Below are positions 52,073-60,157 of a DNA stretch of 64,000 bases, in pieces (the first letter of the stretch is position 1; every line of letters begins with the position of its first letter). The stretch spans positions 5,462,001-5,526,000 of the forward strand of contig NZ_CP126093.1 of assembly GCF_030123065.1 (NCBI RefSeq), written 5' to 3'. Below the pieces are notes generated by a model. That model had not been told where the DNA came from, did no database searches, and saw only the letters and a list, made by a program, of their open reading frames with translations. This DNA comes from Neobacillus sp. DY30. Lineage in GTDB: Bacteria; Bacillota; Bacilli; Bacillales; Cytobacillaceae. The position numbers and the translations under genes were made by a program.

Positions 52073-53028
52073 CACAGTTAGATGTCGTTACATTTGGCGA
52101 AGCAATGGCGATGTTCATGGCCAATCATCCTGGCTCCTTACATGAAGTCGGCCAATTCACACGCGAGCTTGCGGGTGCTGAAACCAATGTAGCAATTGGT
52201 CTTGCCCGACTTGGTTTTGGCTCTGGCTGGGCGAGTAAAGTAGGAAACGATGCCTTTGGAAGATTTATTATCGAGCGACTCCAAAATGAAAACGTCAACA
52301 TTGACCATGTTTTACTAGACAACACGCACCCTACTGGGTTCCAATTAAAGTCGATGGTAGTTGTAGGAGATCCTGAAGTTCAATATTTTCGTAAAGGATC
52401 CGCTGCAAGCCATCTCAGTGCAGATGATTTTAATCAAGAGTATTTCATAGCAGCTAAACACCTGCATATGACGGGTATTCCATTAGCAATCTCAGAAAGT
52501 GCACGGGCATTTGCCAAACATGCATTAACATTTATGAAAAAAAACGGCCGGAAGGTTTCGTTTGATCCGAATTTAAGGCCGACTCTTTGGGCATCACAAG
52601 AGGAAATGGTAAAAGAAATCAATGAAGTGGCTTTCCAAGCGGATTACGTTTTACCGGGATTGGCTGAGGGTGAAATTTTAACAGGTTTTTCAAACCCTCG
52701 TGATATCGCGTCCTTTTACTTAGATAAGGGTGTCGAGCTTGTCGTCATTAAGCTGGGACCGGCTGGTGCTTTTTATAAAACCGCAAGTGAAGAAGGAACG
52801 GTACTTGGTTTTCCAGTTGAAAAAGTAATCGATACTGTTGGGGCCGGCGATGGCTTTGCTGTTGGTGTGATTAGCGGACTCCTTGAGGGTCTCTCGATTC
52901 ATGAAGCAGTGGTTCGAGGAAATGCCATTGGTTCTCTGGCTGTCCAGTCACCAGGTGACAATGATGGTTATCCCACAAAAGAGCAATTAGAAAAATATAT
53001 AGAAAAAACCTTACAGGGAGTGAAATAA
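52069..53028 (+). CDS. kdgK: PfkB-family kinase, probably 2-keto-3-deoxygluconate kinase
   Basis: 319 aa. N-terminal VVTFGEAMAMF, GGAEtype substrate motif ELAGAETNVAIGLARLGF, VSFDPNLRPTLW (typical of KDG kinases), and DTVGAGDGFAVG with the catalytic Asp. Overlaps the previous gene by 4 nt. KdgA-type aldolase downstream supports KDG phosphorylation to KDPG. Confidence 0.85.
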   Translation: MTQLDVVTFGEAMAMFMANHPGSLHEVGQFTRELAGAETNVAIGLARLGFGSGWASKVGNDAFGRFIIERLQNENVNIDHVLLDNTHPTGFQLKSMVVVGDPEVQYFRKGSAASHLSADDFNQEYFIAAKHLHMTGIPLAISESARAFAKHALTFMKKNGRKVSFDPNLRPTLWASQEEMVKEINEVAFQADYVLPGLAEGEILTGFSNPRDIASFYLDKGVELVVIKLGPAGAFYKTASEEGTVLGFPVEKVIDTVGAGDGFAVGVISGLLEGLSIHEAVVRGNAIGSLAVQSPGDNDGYPTKEQLEKYIEKTLQGVK

Positions 53029-53029
53029 C

Positions 53030-54313
53030 ATGAACCAAAGTATTGCTAAAAAAAGATGGTTTTATCTGATTCCTATTGCTTTTATCACTTACAGTCTTGC
53101 CTATCTCGACCGTGCCAATTATGGATTTGGGGCTGCTTCCGGATTAGCGAAGGACCTTGATATTACAGCAGCTACTTCCTCCCTGCTCGGTGCACTTTTC
53201 TTCTTAGGGTATTTCTTTTTCCAAGTACCTGGTGCCGCTTATGCGGAGAAAAAGAGTGCCAAGGTACTGATTTTTTGGTCATTGATTGCTTGGGGTCTAC
53301 TAGCTACCTTTACAGGCATGGTAACAAATGTAAAGTTACTATTCGTCATTCGTTTTGCCCTTGGAGTCGTTGAAAGCGCTGTTATGCCATCCATGCTTGT
53401 TCTTTTAAGCAACTGGTTTACGAAAAAAGAACGTTCTCGTGCCAATACATTCTTAATTCTTGGTAATCCTGCAACCGTATTATGGATGTCGATTGTTTCT
53501 GGTTATTTAGTTGAATCTGTCGGCTGGAGATGGATGTTTATTATTGAAGGTCTCCCTGCTGTTCTGTGGGCATTCATTTGGTGGAAACTTGTCAACGATA
53601 AGCCGCGTGAAGCAAAATGGTTAACCGATAAAGAAAAGTCCGATCTTGAAATGCAATTAGCTAAAGAGCAAGAAGGAATCAAGCCGGTTAAAAATTACGG
53701 TGAGGCCTTCAAATCAAAACCAGTAATTCTGTTAAGCGCTCAATATTTCTTATGGAGCATTGGAGTATATGGATTTGTAATGTGGCTGCCTTCTATTATT
53801 AAAGCAGCACCAAATATGGATATTGTTACAACAGGCTGGTTATCTTCCGTCCCTTATATTTTAGCCATTGTTCTTATGTTAACAGCTTCTTATTTCTCTG
53901 ATAAAACCATGAACCGAAACGCATTTGTTTGGCCATTCTTATTAATTGGAGCGATTGCATTCTATGCTTCTTATATGATTGGAACTTCAAATTTCTGGCT
54001 GTCATTCACTCTATTAGTCATTGCTGGTGGTGCGATGTATGCGCCATATGGTCCATTCTTTGCCATCATTCCTGAAATTCTGCCGCGTAACGTTGCTGGT
54101 GGTGCGATGGCATTAATTAACTCGATGGGTGCGTTAGGATCCTTCGTTGGTGCCTATATTGTAGGATATTTAAATGGTGCAACAGGCGGTTTTGGTGCTT
54201 CCTATATCTTCATGGCAGGCTCTCTATTCCTTTCTGCCATCTTAACAATTTGGGCGGTAAATACAGCAAAAAAGGGGAGCAGCAAGTCCGCAGATATGAA
54301 AGTGAGCGCGTAG
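53030..54313 (+). CDS. MFS importer of the ACS family (sugar acid:cation symporter)
   Basis: 427 aa, 12 membrane segments. SLAYLDRANYGFGAASGLAKD in TM1 and the RFALGVVESAVMPSMLVLLSNWF segment are standard for the anion:cation symporter family (hexuronate, glucarate, galactonate, tartrate carriers). Starts 2 nt after the kinase. Substrate is probably a sugar acid convertible to KDG. Confidence 0.85.
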   Translation: MNQSIAKKRWFYLIPIAFITYSLAYLDRANYGFGAASGLAKDLDITAATSSLLGALFFLGYFFFQVPGAAYAEKKSAKVLIFWSLIAWGLLATFTGMVTNVKLLFVIRFALGVVESAVMPSMLVLLSNWFTKKERSRANTFLILGNPATVLWMSIVSGYLVESVGWRWMFIIEGLPAVLWAFIWWKLVNDKPREAKWLTDKEKSDLEMQLAKEQEGIKPVKNYGEAFKSKPVILLSAQYFLWSIGVYGFVMWLPSIIKAAPNMDIVTTGWLSSVPYILAIVLMLTASYFSDKTMNRNAFVWPFLLIGAIAFYASYMIGTSNFWLSFTLLVIAGGAMYAPYGPFFAIIPEILPRNVAGGAMALINSMGALGSFVGAYIVGYLNGATGGFGASYIFMAGSLFLSAILTIWAVNTAKKGSSKSADMKVSA

Positions 54314-54350
54314 CAGCCTATAGATTTTTAAAGCTGGATATAAAGAGGTC

Positions 54351-54380
54351 AACAGCCTTAGAAAAATTTCTAAGGCTGTT
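54351..54380. other. Intercistronic hairpin before the KDPG aldolase gene
   Basis: AACAGCCTTAGAAA (54351-54364) and TTTCTAAGGCTGTT (54367-54380), a very stable stem without T run, 28 nt before the aldolase start. Likely RNA processing or differential expression within the operon. Confidence 0.65.
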
Positions 54381-54407
54381 ATCCATTAAGAAGGGGAGTT
54401 TTTTTAC

Positions 54408-55046
54408 ATGGGTGTTGAAGAAATTAAAAGAAGAGCCGTTGTCGCTGTGATTCGCGGTGCTTCTGTAGAAAGTATTATTCCAATGGCTAGGGCTTTAAAA
54501 GATGGCGGTGTTACCGCGCTTGAAATTACAATGGAAACGCCAAAAGCATTATCAGTCATTGAAAAAGCAGCCGATGTATTTGGGAATGATATGTTTGTGG
54601 GCGCAGGAACGGTGTTGGACGCAGAGACAGCACGTGCCGCAATTTTGTCTGGGGCGAAATTCGTTTTTTCACCAACCGTTCGCAAGGAAACGATTGAAAT
54701 CACGAAGCGCTACGGGGTCATCAGTGTCCCGGGTGCTTTTACACCAACAGAAATTCTAACTGCTTTTGAGTATGGTGCAGATGTAATTAAAGTGTTCCCG
54801 GCAGGAAGCGTGGGTCCAGATTATTTTAAAAATATCGCCGGTCCCCTGCCCCACATTCCTTTAATGCCAACAGGCGGTATCGATATGAATAACGCAAAGG
54901 ACTATATTCTTGCCGGTGCTGTGGCGGTTGGCGTTGGCAGTTCACTTGTCGATCCTAAGAGGGAGTTAAGTGATGATTATTTAGCTTTGATTACGGAAAA
55001 TGCTAGGAAGTTGATTGAAGAGGTCCGCACAGCGCGGTTAGCTTAA
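54408..55046 (+). CDS. kdgA: KDPG/KHG aldolase
   Basis: 212-aa class I aldolase splitting 2-keto-3-deoxy-6-phosphogluconate into pyruvate and glyceraldehyde-3-phosphate. General base Glu in ALEITMETP (E39), VGAGTVLDAE, and the Schiff-base Lys in DVIKVFPAG (K128). Last gene of the operon; ATG with GGGGAG upstream. Confidence 0.92.
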   Translation: MGVEEIKRRAVVAVIRGASVESIIPMARALKDGGVTALEITMETPKALSVIEKAADVFGNDMFVGAGTVLDAETARAAILSGAKFVFSPTVRKETIEITKRYGVISVPGAFTPTEILTAFEYGADVIKVFPAGSVGPDYFKNIAGPLPHIPLMPTGGIDMNNAKDYILAGAVAVGVGSSLVDPKRELSDDYLALITENARKLIEEVRTARLA

Positions 55047-55051
55047 TTTTT

Positions 55052-55076
55052 GAGGATGACAGAGTTGGTCATCCTC
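55052..55076 (+). terminator. Terminator of the KDG operon
   Basis: GAGGATGAC (55052-55060) and GTCATCCTC (55068-55076), then TTTTATTTT. Confidence 0.88.
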
Positions 55077-55099
55077 TTTTATTTTGTCTCTGCTAAAGC

Positions 55100-55632
55100 T
55101 AGCTTCTTTACGAAGATCCTTATGAAGGACGAATCTCGCTGGGAATTCTCCTGATCTGTCCTTCATCACGCTTATGAAGGACGAATCTCGCCGGGAACTC
55201 TCCTGATTTGTCTTTCATCACGCTTATGAACGACGAATCTCGCCGGGAACTTTCCTGATTTGTCTTTCATTACGCTTATGAAGGACAAATCTCACTGGGA
55301 ATTCTCCTGATCTGTCCTTCATCACGCTTATGAAGGACAAATCTCGCTGTGAATTCTCCTGATCTGTCCTTCATCACGCTTATGAAGGACGAATCTCGCT
55401 GGGAATTCTCCTGATTTGTCCTTCATCACGCTTATAAAGAACGAATCTCGCTGAGAACTTTCCTGATTTGTCTTTCATCACGCTTATAAAGGACGAATCT
55501 CGCCGGGAACTCTCCTGATTTGTCTTTCATCACGCTTATGAACGACGAATCTCGCCGGGAACTTTCCTGATTTGTCTTTCATTACGCTTATGAAGGACAA
55601 ATCTCACTGGGAATTTTCCTGATTTGTCTTCA
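55100..55632. repeat. Tandem array C, 52-bp dyad units (about 10 copies)
   Basis: Period 52 bp (CTTATGAA at 55171 and 55223). Each unit has inverted half-sites TGAAGGACAAATC and GATTTGTCCTTCA about 18 bp apart, with joint TCACGCTTA. The GGACAAATC/GATTTGTCC core is shared with array A, but the loop and joint differ. Sits between the KDG operon terminator and the LacI gene. Confidence 0.92.
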
Positions 55633-55766
55633 TCGCACCTTTATAGACACTGTTTCATTAATCAACAATGTTTTCTCATTAAAACTTTACTCGGCAGATA
55701 AACTGGATAATTAGTGGGTTTGTCGTTAAAATGAAAGCAGTGAACCAAAGAAAGAGGAAGATAAAC

Positions 55767-56744
55767 ATGGAAAAAGTAACGATGGCCGATGTGGCCCGTG
55801 AAGCTGGTGTATCAAAGAGTACCGTCTCTCAATACTTAAATAAACGATATGAATATATGGGTGAAAAAACAAAGCAGAAAATTGAAGAAGCGATTGAAAC
55901 CCTTGGGTATCAACCTAATTTTTTAGCTAGAAGCCTCAAACAAAAGCGTACCTCGTTTATTGGAATCATCGTTGCCAATATCACACATTATTTTTCAACA
56001 GAAGTGAGCCGCGCAATTGAGGATTTCTTCCATCAATATGATTTGCAGACCATCGTGTGTAATGCAGATGATGATCCTGAAAAAGAAAAAAAGTATATTG
56101 AAATGCTGAGAGCGAAACAGGTGGATGGATTAATCATTTTTCCAACCGGAAAAAATAATGATTTATATGAAAGCATGGTAAAGCAAGGCTATCCCGTTGT
56201 GTTTGTCGATAGAAAAGTAGAGAATCTTGACGTCTTTTCCGTGATTACAGACAATACCGAATCTACCTATAAAGCCATTAAGCATTTCATCGAAAACGGA
56301 CATCGAAATATTGCCTTTGCCGTACAGCCGCTTACAGTCAGCACACGGATAGAAAGATTAGAAGGATACAAAAAAGCTTTGACCGAGGCAGGGTTAGAAG
56401 TAAATCCAAACTACATCATCGAAGGAAGTATCCCCGAGATGAAAAAGAAATTGGAGCAGCTTTTTTCATTAGAGGTAAAACCAACAGCCCTGTTAGCAGC
56501 GAATGATCGAGTTTTTATCGCACTTGGAGAATTCTTAAAGGAAAAAGGAATGAAGTTTGGGAAAGACCTTGACGTAGTAGTATTTGATAACATCCCCTTT
56601 TCCCAAATGCTTGAGACCACCCTATCCTTTATCATTCAGCCTGCTGCAAAAATGGGAACCAAAGCCGCCGAACTCCTTTATGAACAAATCCAGAAAGAAA
56701 ATCAGAAACCAGAAGTATTCATATTTCCGAGCGAAATGATGTAG
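55767..56744 (+). CDS. LacI-family repressor of the KDG / HPS-PHI regulon
   Basis: 325 aa. HTH VTMADVAREAGVSKSTVSQYLNK and hinge YQPNFLARSLK, then the sugar-binding core (FIGIIVANITHYFSTEVSRAIE, PVVFVDRKVENLDVFSVITDN). ATG 55767 follows AGGAAG by 7 nt; the frame starts 12 codons earlier. It lies between the two operons that share AAACCGGTTT/AAATCGATTT operators, so it is the obvious repressor of both; similar to KdgR-type regulators. Confidence 0.85.
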   Translation: MEKVTMADVAREAGVSKSTVSQYLNKRYEYMGEKTKQKIEEAIETLGYQPNFLARSLKQKRTSFIGIIVANITHYFSTEVSRAIEDFFHQYDLQTIVCNADDDPEKEKKYIEMLRAKQVDGLIIFPTGKNNDLYESMVKQGYPVVFVDRKVENLDVFSVITDNTESTYKAIKHFIENGHRNIAFAVQPLTVSTRIERLEGYKKALTEAGLEVNPNYIIEGSIPEMKKKLEQLFSLEVKPTALLAANDRVFIALGEFLKEKGMKFGKDLDVVVFDNIPFSQMLETTLSFIIQPAAKMGTKAAELLYEQIQKENQKPEVFIFPSEMM

Positions 56745-56751
56745 GAAGTTT

Positions 56752-56820
56752 GGTGCCTGTCACCATGAAATGGTGACAGGCACCACTCGTGGACACTGTC
56801 CACCTCAGGCGGACAGTGTC
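56752..56820. repeat. REP-like double hairpin after the LacI gene
   Basis: First hairpin GGTGCCTGTCACC (56752-56764) and GGTGACAGGCACC (56772-56784) with a 7-nt loop; second hairpin GACACTGTCC (56792-56801) and GGACAGTGTC (56811-56820). It begins 8 nt after the LacI stop. Single copies of the 13-mer occur at two other gene ends in the window. Resembles a bacterial interspersed palindromic element; it may also act as terminator, though no T run follows. Confidence 0.8.
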
Positions 56821-56869
56821 GTTGGAGATACCCATCATCTCCTGTCCTCAATACTGCCTGTTTTTTCTA

Positions 56870-56929
56870 TTGAATAACGCTTACAATAGGAGTATAATCA
56901 TTTAATAAACCGGTTTACTAAATCGATTT
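56870..56929 (+). promoter_or_regulatory. Promoter and LacI operators of the HPS-PHI operon
   Basis: -35 TTGAAT (56870-56875), 17 bp, -10 TATAAT (56893-56898), then AAACCGGTTT (56907-56916) and AAATCGATTT (56920-56929) placed just behind the start point. The spacer holds a weak cre-like AACGCTTACA. Confidence 0.85.
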
Positions 56930-56958
56930 ATCTAACTGCCCAAAAAGGAGTTTGAACG

Positions 56959-57585
56959 ATGAAAATACAACTTGCTTTGGATCGGATGGAAATCAACGAA
57001 GCCATCGAAATAACGAAAAAAGTGGAAAATTCTGTTGATTGGATTGAGGTCGGGACCTCATTAATTAAAGAATTTGGGATAACAAGTGTTCGAAACATGA
57101 AACAAAGCTTCCCAGATAAAACGATTGTTGCTGACATAAAAACAATTGATAATGCCCGTTATGAATTTGAAATGTGTTTTGAAGCCGGAGCCGATGTGGC
57201 GACTGTCATGGGCGTATCTCCCCTTGTAACAATTGATGCGTGTATGGAGGTTGCCAATCGATACAACAAACTTGTCATGATTGATTTATTAAATACAACA
57301 GAGCAGCAAAAAAGGGATTTGATGAAATATAAGCAAGCGGTCTTTTGTGAGCACGTTAGCAAGGATCAACAAGAAGAGCTCGGAGCCAGCAATGACGGTG
57401 TAGTAGAAAACAATCTCTATGGTCCAGACATGACCATTGCTGTTGCAGGTGGAATTACGCACGATTCATTGGAACTACTTCGTAAAACACTTAATCCTTC
57501 CATTGTGATTATTGGTTCCGCCATCACAAAGGCAGAGAATCCAGCAGAAGCAGCAGCCAAATTTAAAAGAGTGGAGGCAAAATAA
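56959..57585 (+). CDS. 3-hexulose-6-phosphate synthase-like protein (OMP decarboxylase superfamily)
   Basis: 208-aa barrel of the HPS/KGPDC group: MKIQLALDR start and the D-x-K-x2-D catalytic motif ADIKTIDNARYE (D59, K61, D64), ATVMGVSPL, and a phosphate-binding AVAGGITHDSLE. The family forms hexulose-6-phosphate from formaldehyde and ribulose-5-phosphate, or decarboxylates 3-keto-L-gulonate-6-phosphate. The sequence differs clearly from HxlA as I remember it (for instance CEHVSKDQQEE in place of the usual HTG segment), so the substrate is open. Paired with a PHI gene 3 nt downstream and a LacI-type operator upstream. Confidence 0.75.
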   Translation: MKIQLALDRMEINEAIEITKKVENSVDWIEVGTSLIKEFGITSVRNMKQSFPDKTIVADIKTIDNARYEFEMCFEAGADVATVMGVSPLVTIDACMEVANRYNKLVMIDLLNTTEQQKRDLMKYKQAVFCEHVSKDQQEELGASNDGVVENNLYGPDMTIAVAGGITHDSLELLRKTLNPSIVIIGSAITKAENPAEAAAKFKRVEAK

Positions 57586-57588
57586 ATT

Positions 57589-58137
57589 ATGTTATTGATT
57601 CCTACTATTATTAGAGAAATCGAAACCGTACTTAGTAAGGTCGAAGAAAATAAGCTTGAAGAAATCGCTGGCCTATTGCAAAAAGCAAAGCGAATATTTG
57701 TTATTGGTGAAGGACGTTCCGGGTTAATGGCCAAATCGTTTGCCATGCGCCTAATGCATTTAGGAGCTGCAGTTTATGTTGTAGGTGAAACCATTACTCC
57801 TTCTATCGAAGAAGGTGACCTGTTAGTAGCGATTTCTGGTTCAGGCACAACGAAGAATGTTGTTTGGACCGCGGAAAAAACACAATCCCTGGGCTGTTCA
57901 GTGGTAGCTGTTACCACTAATCCTGATTCACCATTAGCTCATACTGCCACAACGATTCTTCACGTCCCAGCTGCTACGAAATATCGCCGGGAAAATGAAT
58001 TAAAAACGATTCAACCGCTTGGTTCCCTATTTGATCAATGTGCTCATATCTTATTTGATACTCTATGCTTGCAATACAGTGCGCTTAACGAAGTGGACCA
58101 TACAGCAGCATTTAGCCGACATAGTAATTTAGAGTAG
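57589..58137 (+). CDS. hxlB: 6-phospho-3-hexuloisomerase
   Basis: 182-aa single-SIS-domain protein: KRIFVIGEGRSGLMAKSFAM, LLVAISGSGTTKNVVW, and the C-terminal TIQPLGSLFDQCAHILFD. This is the PHI pattern; it converts hexulose-6-phosphate to fructose-6-phosphate. It forms one transcript with the HPS-like gene, ending at a terminator 0-20 nt behind the stop. Confidence 0.85.
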   Translation: MLLIPTIIREIETVLSKVEENKLEEIAGLLQKAKRIFVIGEGRSGLMAKSFAMRLMHLGAAVYVVGETITPSIEEGDLLVAISGSGTTKNVVWTAEKTQSLGCSVVAVTTNPDSPLAHTATTILHVPAATKYRRENELKTIQPLGSLFDQCAHILFDTLCLQYSALNEVDHTAAFSRHSNLE

Positions 58138-58162
58138 ACCCATCTCCAATGGGTCTTTTTTT
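58137..58162 (+). terminator. Terminator of the HPS-PHI operon
   Basis: GACCCAT (58137-58143), loop, ATGGGTC (58149-58155), then T7. The following 58163-58384 contains no gene; CAAACGTTTG near 58192 is a short perfect palindrome. Confidence 0.88.
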
Positions 58163-58384
58163 CGACAGCATTTTAGAGTTTTCACTTTAAACAAACGTTT
58201 GATTAGGACTTCCTCAATTCCTTTGACCAATGAATTTTTGAAGATTTTCCGGGAAATTTTATGTCGAAGAGAGTTAGTGGATTTCGACACTAAAAGGAAA
58301 TGATTATTCCATCTATTCCAATTAATTTCCTGTATAACCTTGGGAAAAATAGGTTATTGTATGTAAAAACTGGAGGGATATGTA

Positions 58385-58870
58385 CTGTTAAATGATGCAG
58401 GTAATAGTCTGTTAGCTTACTCTGATTTATTTTTAGTCCATTGTCCGAAATGTCATAATTGTTCGAGAGTGTTTACTCCAGATAACGCAATTGGCCGAAA
58501 TGAACCCCGTTATATCGGGCACGAATCAAAACGTATGATATGTGAAAAGTGCGGCTTTACAAAGGACATTCACCCAAAGAAGCGATGGGATAATTTGTGG
58601 GCGTTTCCCTTTGAACTTTTCGATGAAAAACAAGGTGCGGATTGGTATTTTGGATATCTATTATTTTTACAAACACGGTGCTGCGGGCATTTGCTTTGGT
58701 TTTTTAATTACGAGCATCTCTCCCATATTGAGACCTATATTCAACAAGCGGTTCGTCCCTCCGGGTTATATTATCAGAGTATCGAGAGTAGATTGCCAAA
58801 GTGGATGAAGGATTCAAAAAACAGAAAAGAAGTTCTAAAAGCAATTGATCGATTAAAACGTAAGACATAA
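58385..58870 (+). CDS. Zinc-ribbon protein of unknown function, apparent CTG start
   Basis: The open frame without ATG/GTG/TTG upstream of 58469 clearly continues to the left: LLAYSDLFLVHCPKCHNCSRV contains a Cys-x2-Cys-x2-Cys knuckle that pairs with CEKCG (about 58550) to form a ribbon. CTG 58385 lies 7 nt behind TGGAGGG and is the only plausible start, giving 161 aa. The rest (LWAFPFELFDEKQGADWYFG, RCCGHLLWFFNYEHL) is not recognised. Either CTG initiation or a mutated ATG. Confidence 0.55.
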   Translation: MLNDAGNSLLAYSDLFLVHCPKCHNCSRVFTPDNAIGRNEPRYIGHESKRMICEKCGFTKDIHPKKRWDNLWAFPFELFDEKQGADWYFGYLLFLQTRCCGHLLWFFNYEHLSHIETYIQQAVRPSGLYYQSIESRLPKWMKDSKNRKEVLKAIDRLKRKT

Positions 58871-58871
58871 T

Positions 58872-58919
58872 AAAAAAAGAGGTGCCCAAAAAGTTATATT
58901 TTAGGGACAACCTCTTTTT
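58872..58919. terminator. Shared terminator between convergent genes
   Basis: AAAAAAGAGGT near 58874 pairs with AACCTCTTTTTT near 58908-58919; inner GCCC/GGGAC pairs extend the stem. T runs on both strands. Confidence 0.8.
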
Positions 58920-58928
58920 TGATTACTC

Positions 58929-60119
58929 TTAGTCTAATTCATAATAACTGCAAACAACTTGACCAACCGCTTTCGCAGCTACTAGCAATGCGTCTTCATC
59001 GATATCAAATTTCGGATGATGATTAAAGTATGGGTCTTCTACCCCTTTTGGTGTACAAGCAATATAAAAGAAGCAGGCTGGAAACTTTTCTGCATAATAT
59101 GCAAAGTCTTCGGATGGAGACATTGCAGGGAATTCTTTCACTTCTTTAATATCAGGATCATTCATGCTTCGCAAACTTTCTGCTACCATTGCTGTAAGCT
59201 CAGGGTCATTATATAAAGGCGGATAATCTGGAGTATACGTAAGCTCACAGGTTACGCCAAATTCTTCTTCAATTCCTCTAACAATCCGTTTAACTTCTTT
59301 CTCAATTGTTTCTTTTGTTTCTACCGTCATATAGCGGATATCACCTTCAAGTTCGACACTATCTTTGATCACATTGAATGTCCCTTTGCCATCAAAAGAG
59401 CCAATCGTGATAACACCCACATCAAATGGACTTAATCTACGACTAATAATGGTTTGAGCAGCTGTAACAAAATGTGATGCAGCCACAATCGCATCATTCG
59501 CAAGATGTGGAGAGGATCCATGTCCGCCTCTTCCCTGTACCTTCAACTTCATATAGGCTCGTCCATTGAAGGAATACCCAGCATGGTAACCTACTGTTCC
59601 CGCAGGTCCCAATGGTAACAAATGAATGCCATAAACGGCATCTAAGTCATCAATCAAGCCAGACTCGACAATACTTTTCGCTCCGCCCGGCGGGACTTCT
59701 TCGGCATGCTGGTGAATGATTTTGATGGTACCAGGGATTTGGTCTTTTATTTGGATTAAGCAATCGGCCAAAACTAACAAGTACGCCGTATGTCCGTCAT
59801 GTCCGCAGGCATGCATCACACCTTCGTTTTTTGACTTAAACGGCACATCCGCTTCTTCTACAATCGGCAGTGCATCAAAATCAGCACGAAGACCAATGGT
59901 TTTTCCAGGTTTTCCACCCTTAATCGTAACGATAATGCCATACCCATTCCCAACATTTGTTTGAATATCAACATCTTTTCCTTTATAAAAATCCGCAATG
60001 TACTGAGCGGTTTTCTCTTCTTTAAAAGAGAGCTCCGGATGTTCATGTAAATAGCGGCGGATTTCAATGATTTCTTCTTTACGTGATTCTAACATGCCCA
60101 TTAAATCGCTTTTAATCAT
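58929..60119 (-). CDS. M20-family amidohydrolase
   Basis: 396-aa metallo-amidohydrolase of the N-acyl-amino-acid / IAA-amino-acid hydrolase group: RRYLHEHPELSFKEEKTA, GLRADFDALPI, metal ligands HACGHDGHTAYLL, HQHAEEVPPGGA, and HGSSPHLANDAI in the dimerisation domain. Cytoplasmic. It probably shares a transcript with the MFS gene upstream (38-nt gap), which suggests uptake or efflux of the same amino-acid conjugate. Confidence 0.87.
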   Translation of the reverse strand: MIKSDLMGMLESRKEEIIEIRRYLHEHPELSFKEEKTAQYIADFYKGKDVDIQTNVGNGYGIIVTIKGGKPGKTIGLRADFDALPIVEEADVPFKSKNEGVMHACGHDGHTAYLLVLADCLIQIKDQIPGTIKIIHQHAEEVPPGGAKSIVESGLIDDLDAVYGIHLLPLGPAGTVGYHAGYSFNGRAYMKLKVQGRGGHGSSPHLANDAIVAASHFVTAAQTIISRRLSPFDVGVITIGSFDGKGTFNVIKDSVELEGDIRYMTVETKETIEKEVKRIVRGIEEEFGVTCELTYTPDYPPLYNDPELTAMVAESLRSMNDPDIKEVKEFPAMSPSEDFAYYAEKFPACFFYIACTPKGVEDPYFNHHPKFDIDEDALLVAAKAVGQVVCSYYELD

Positions 60120-60157
60120 TTTCGTCTCCCCTTTAGTAACAAAGAATTAACGTTCAA

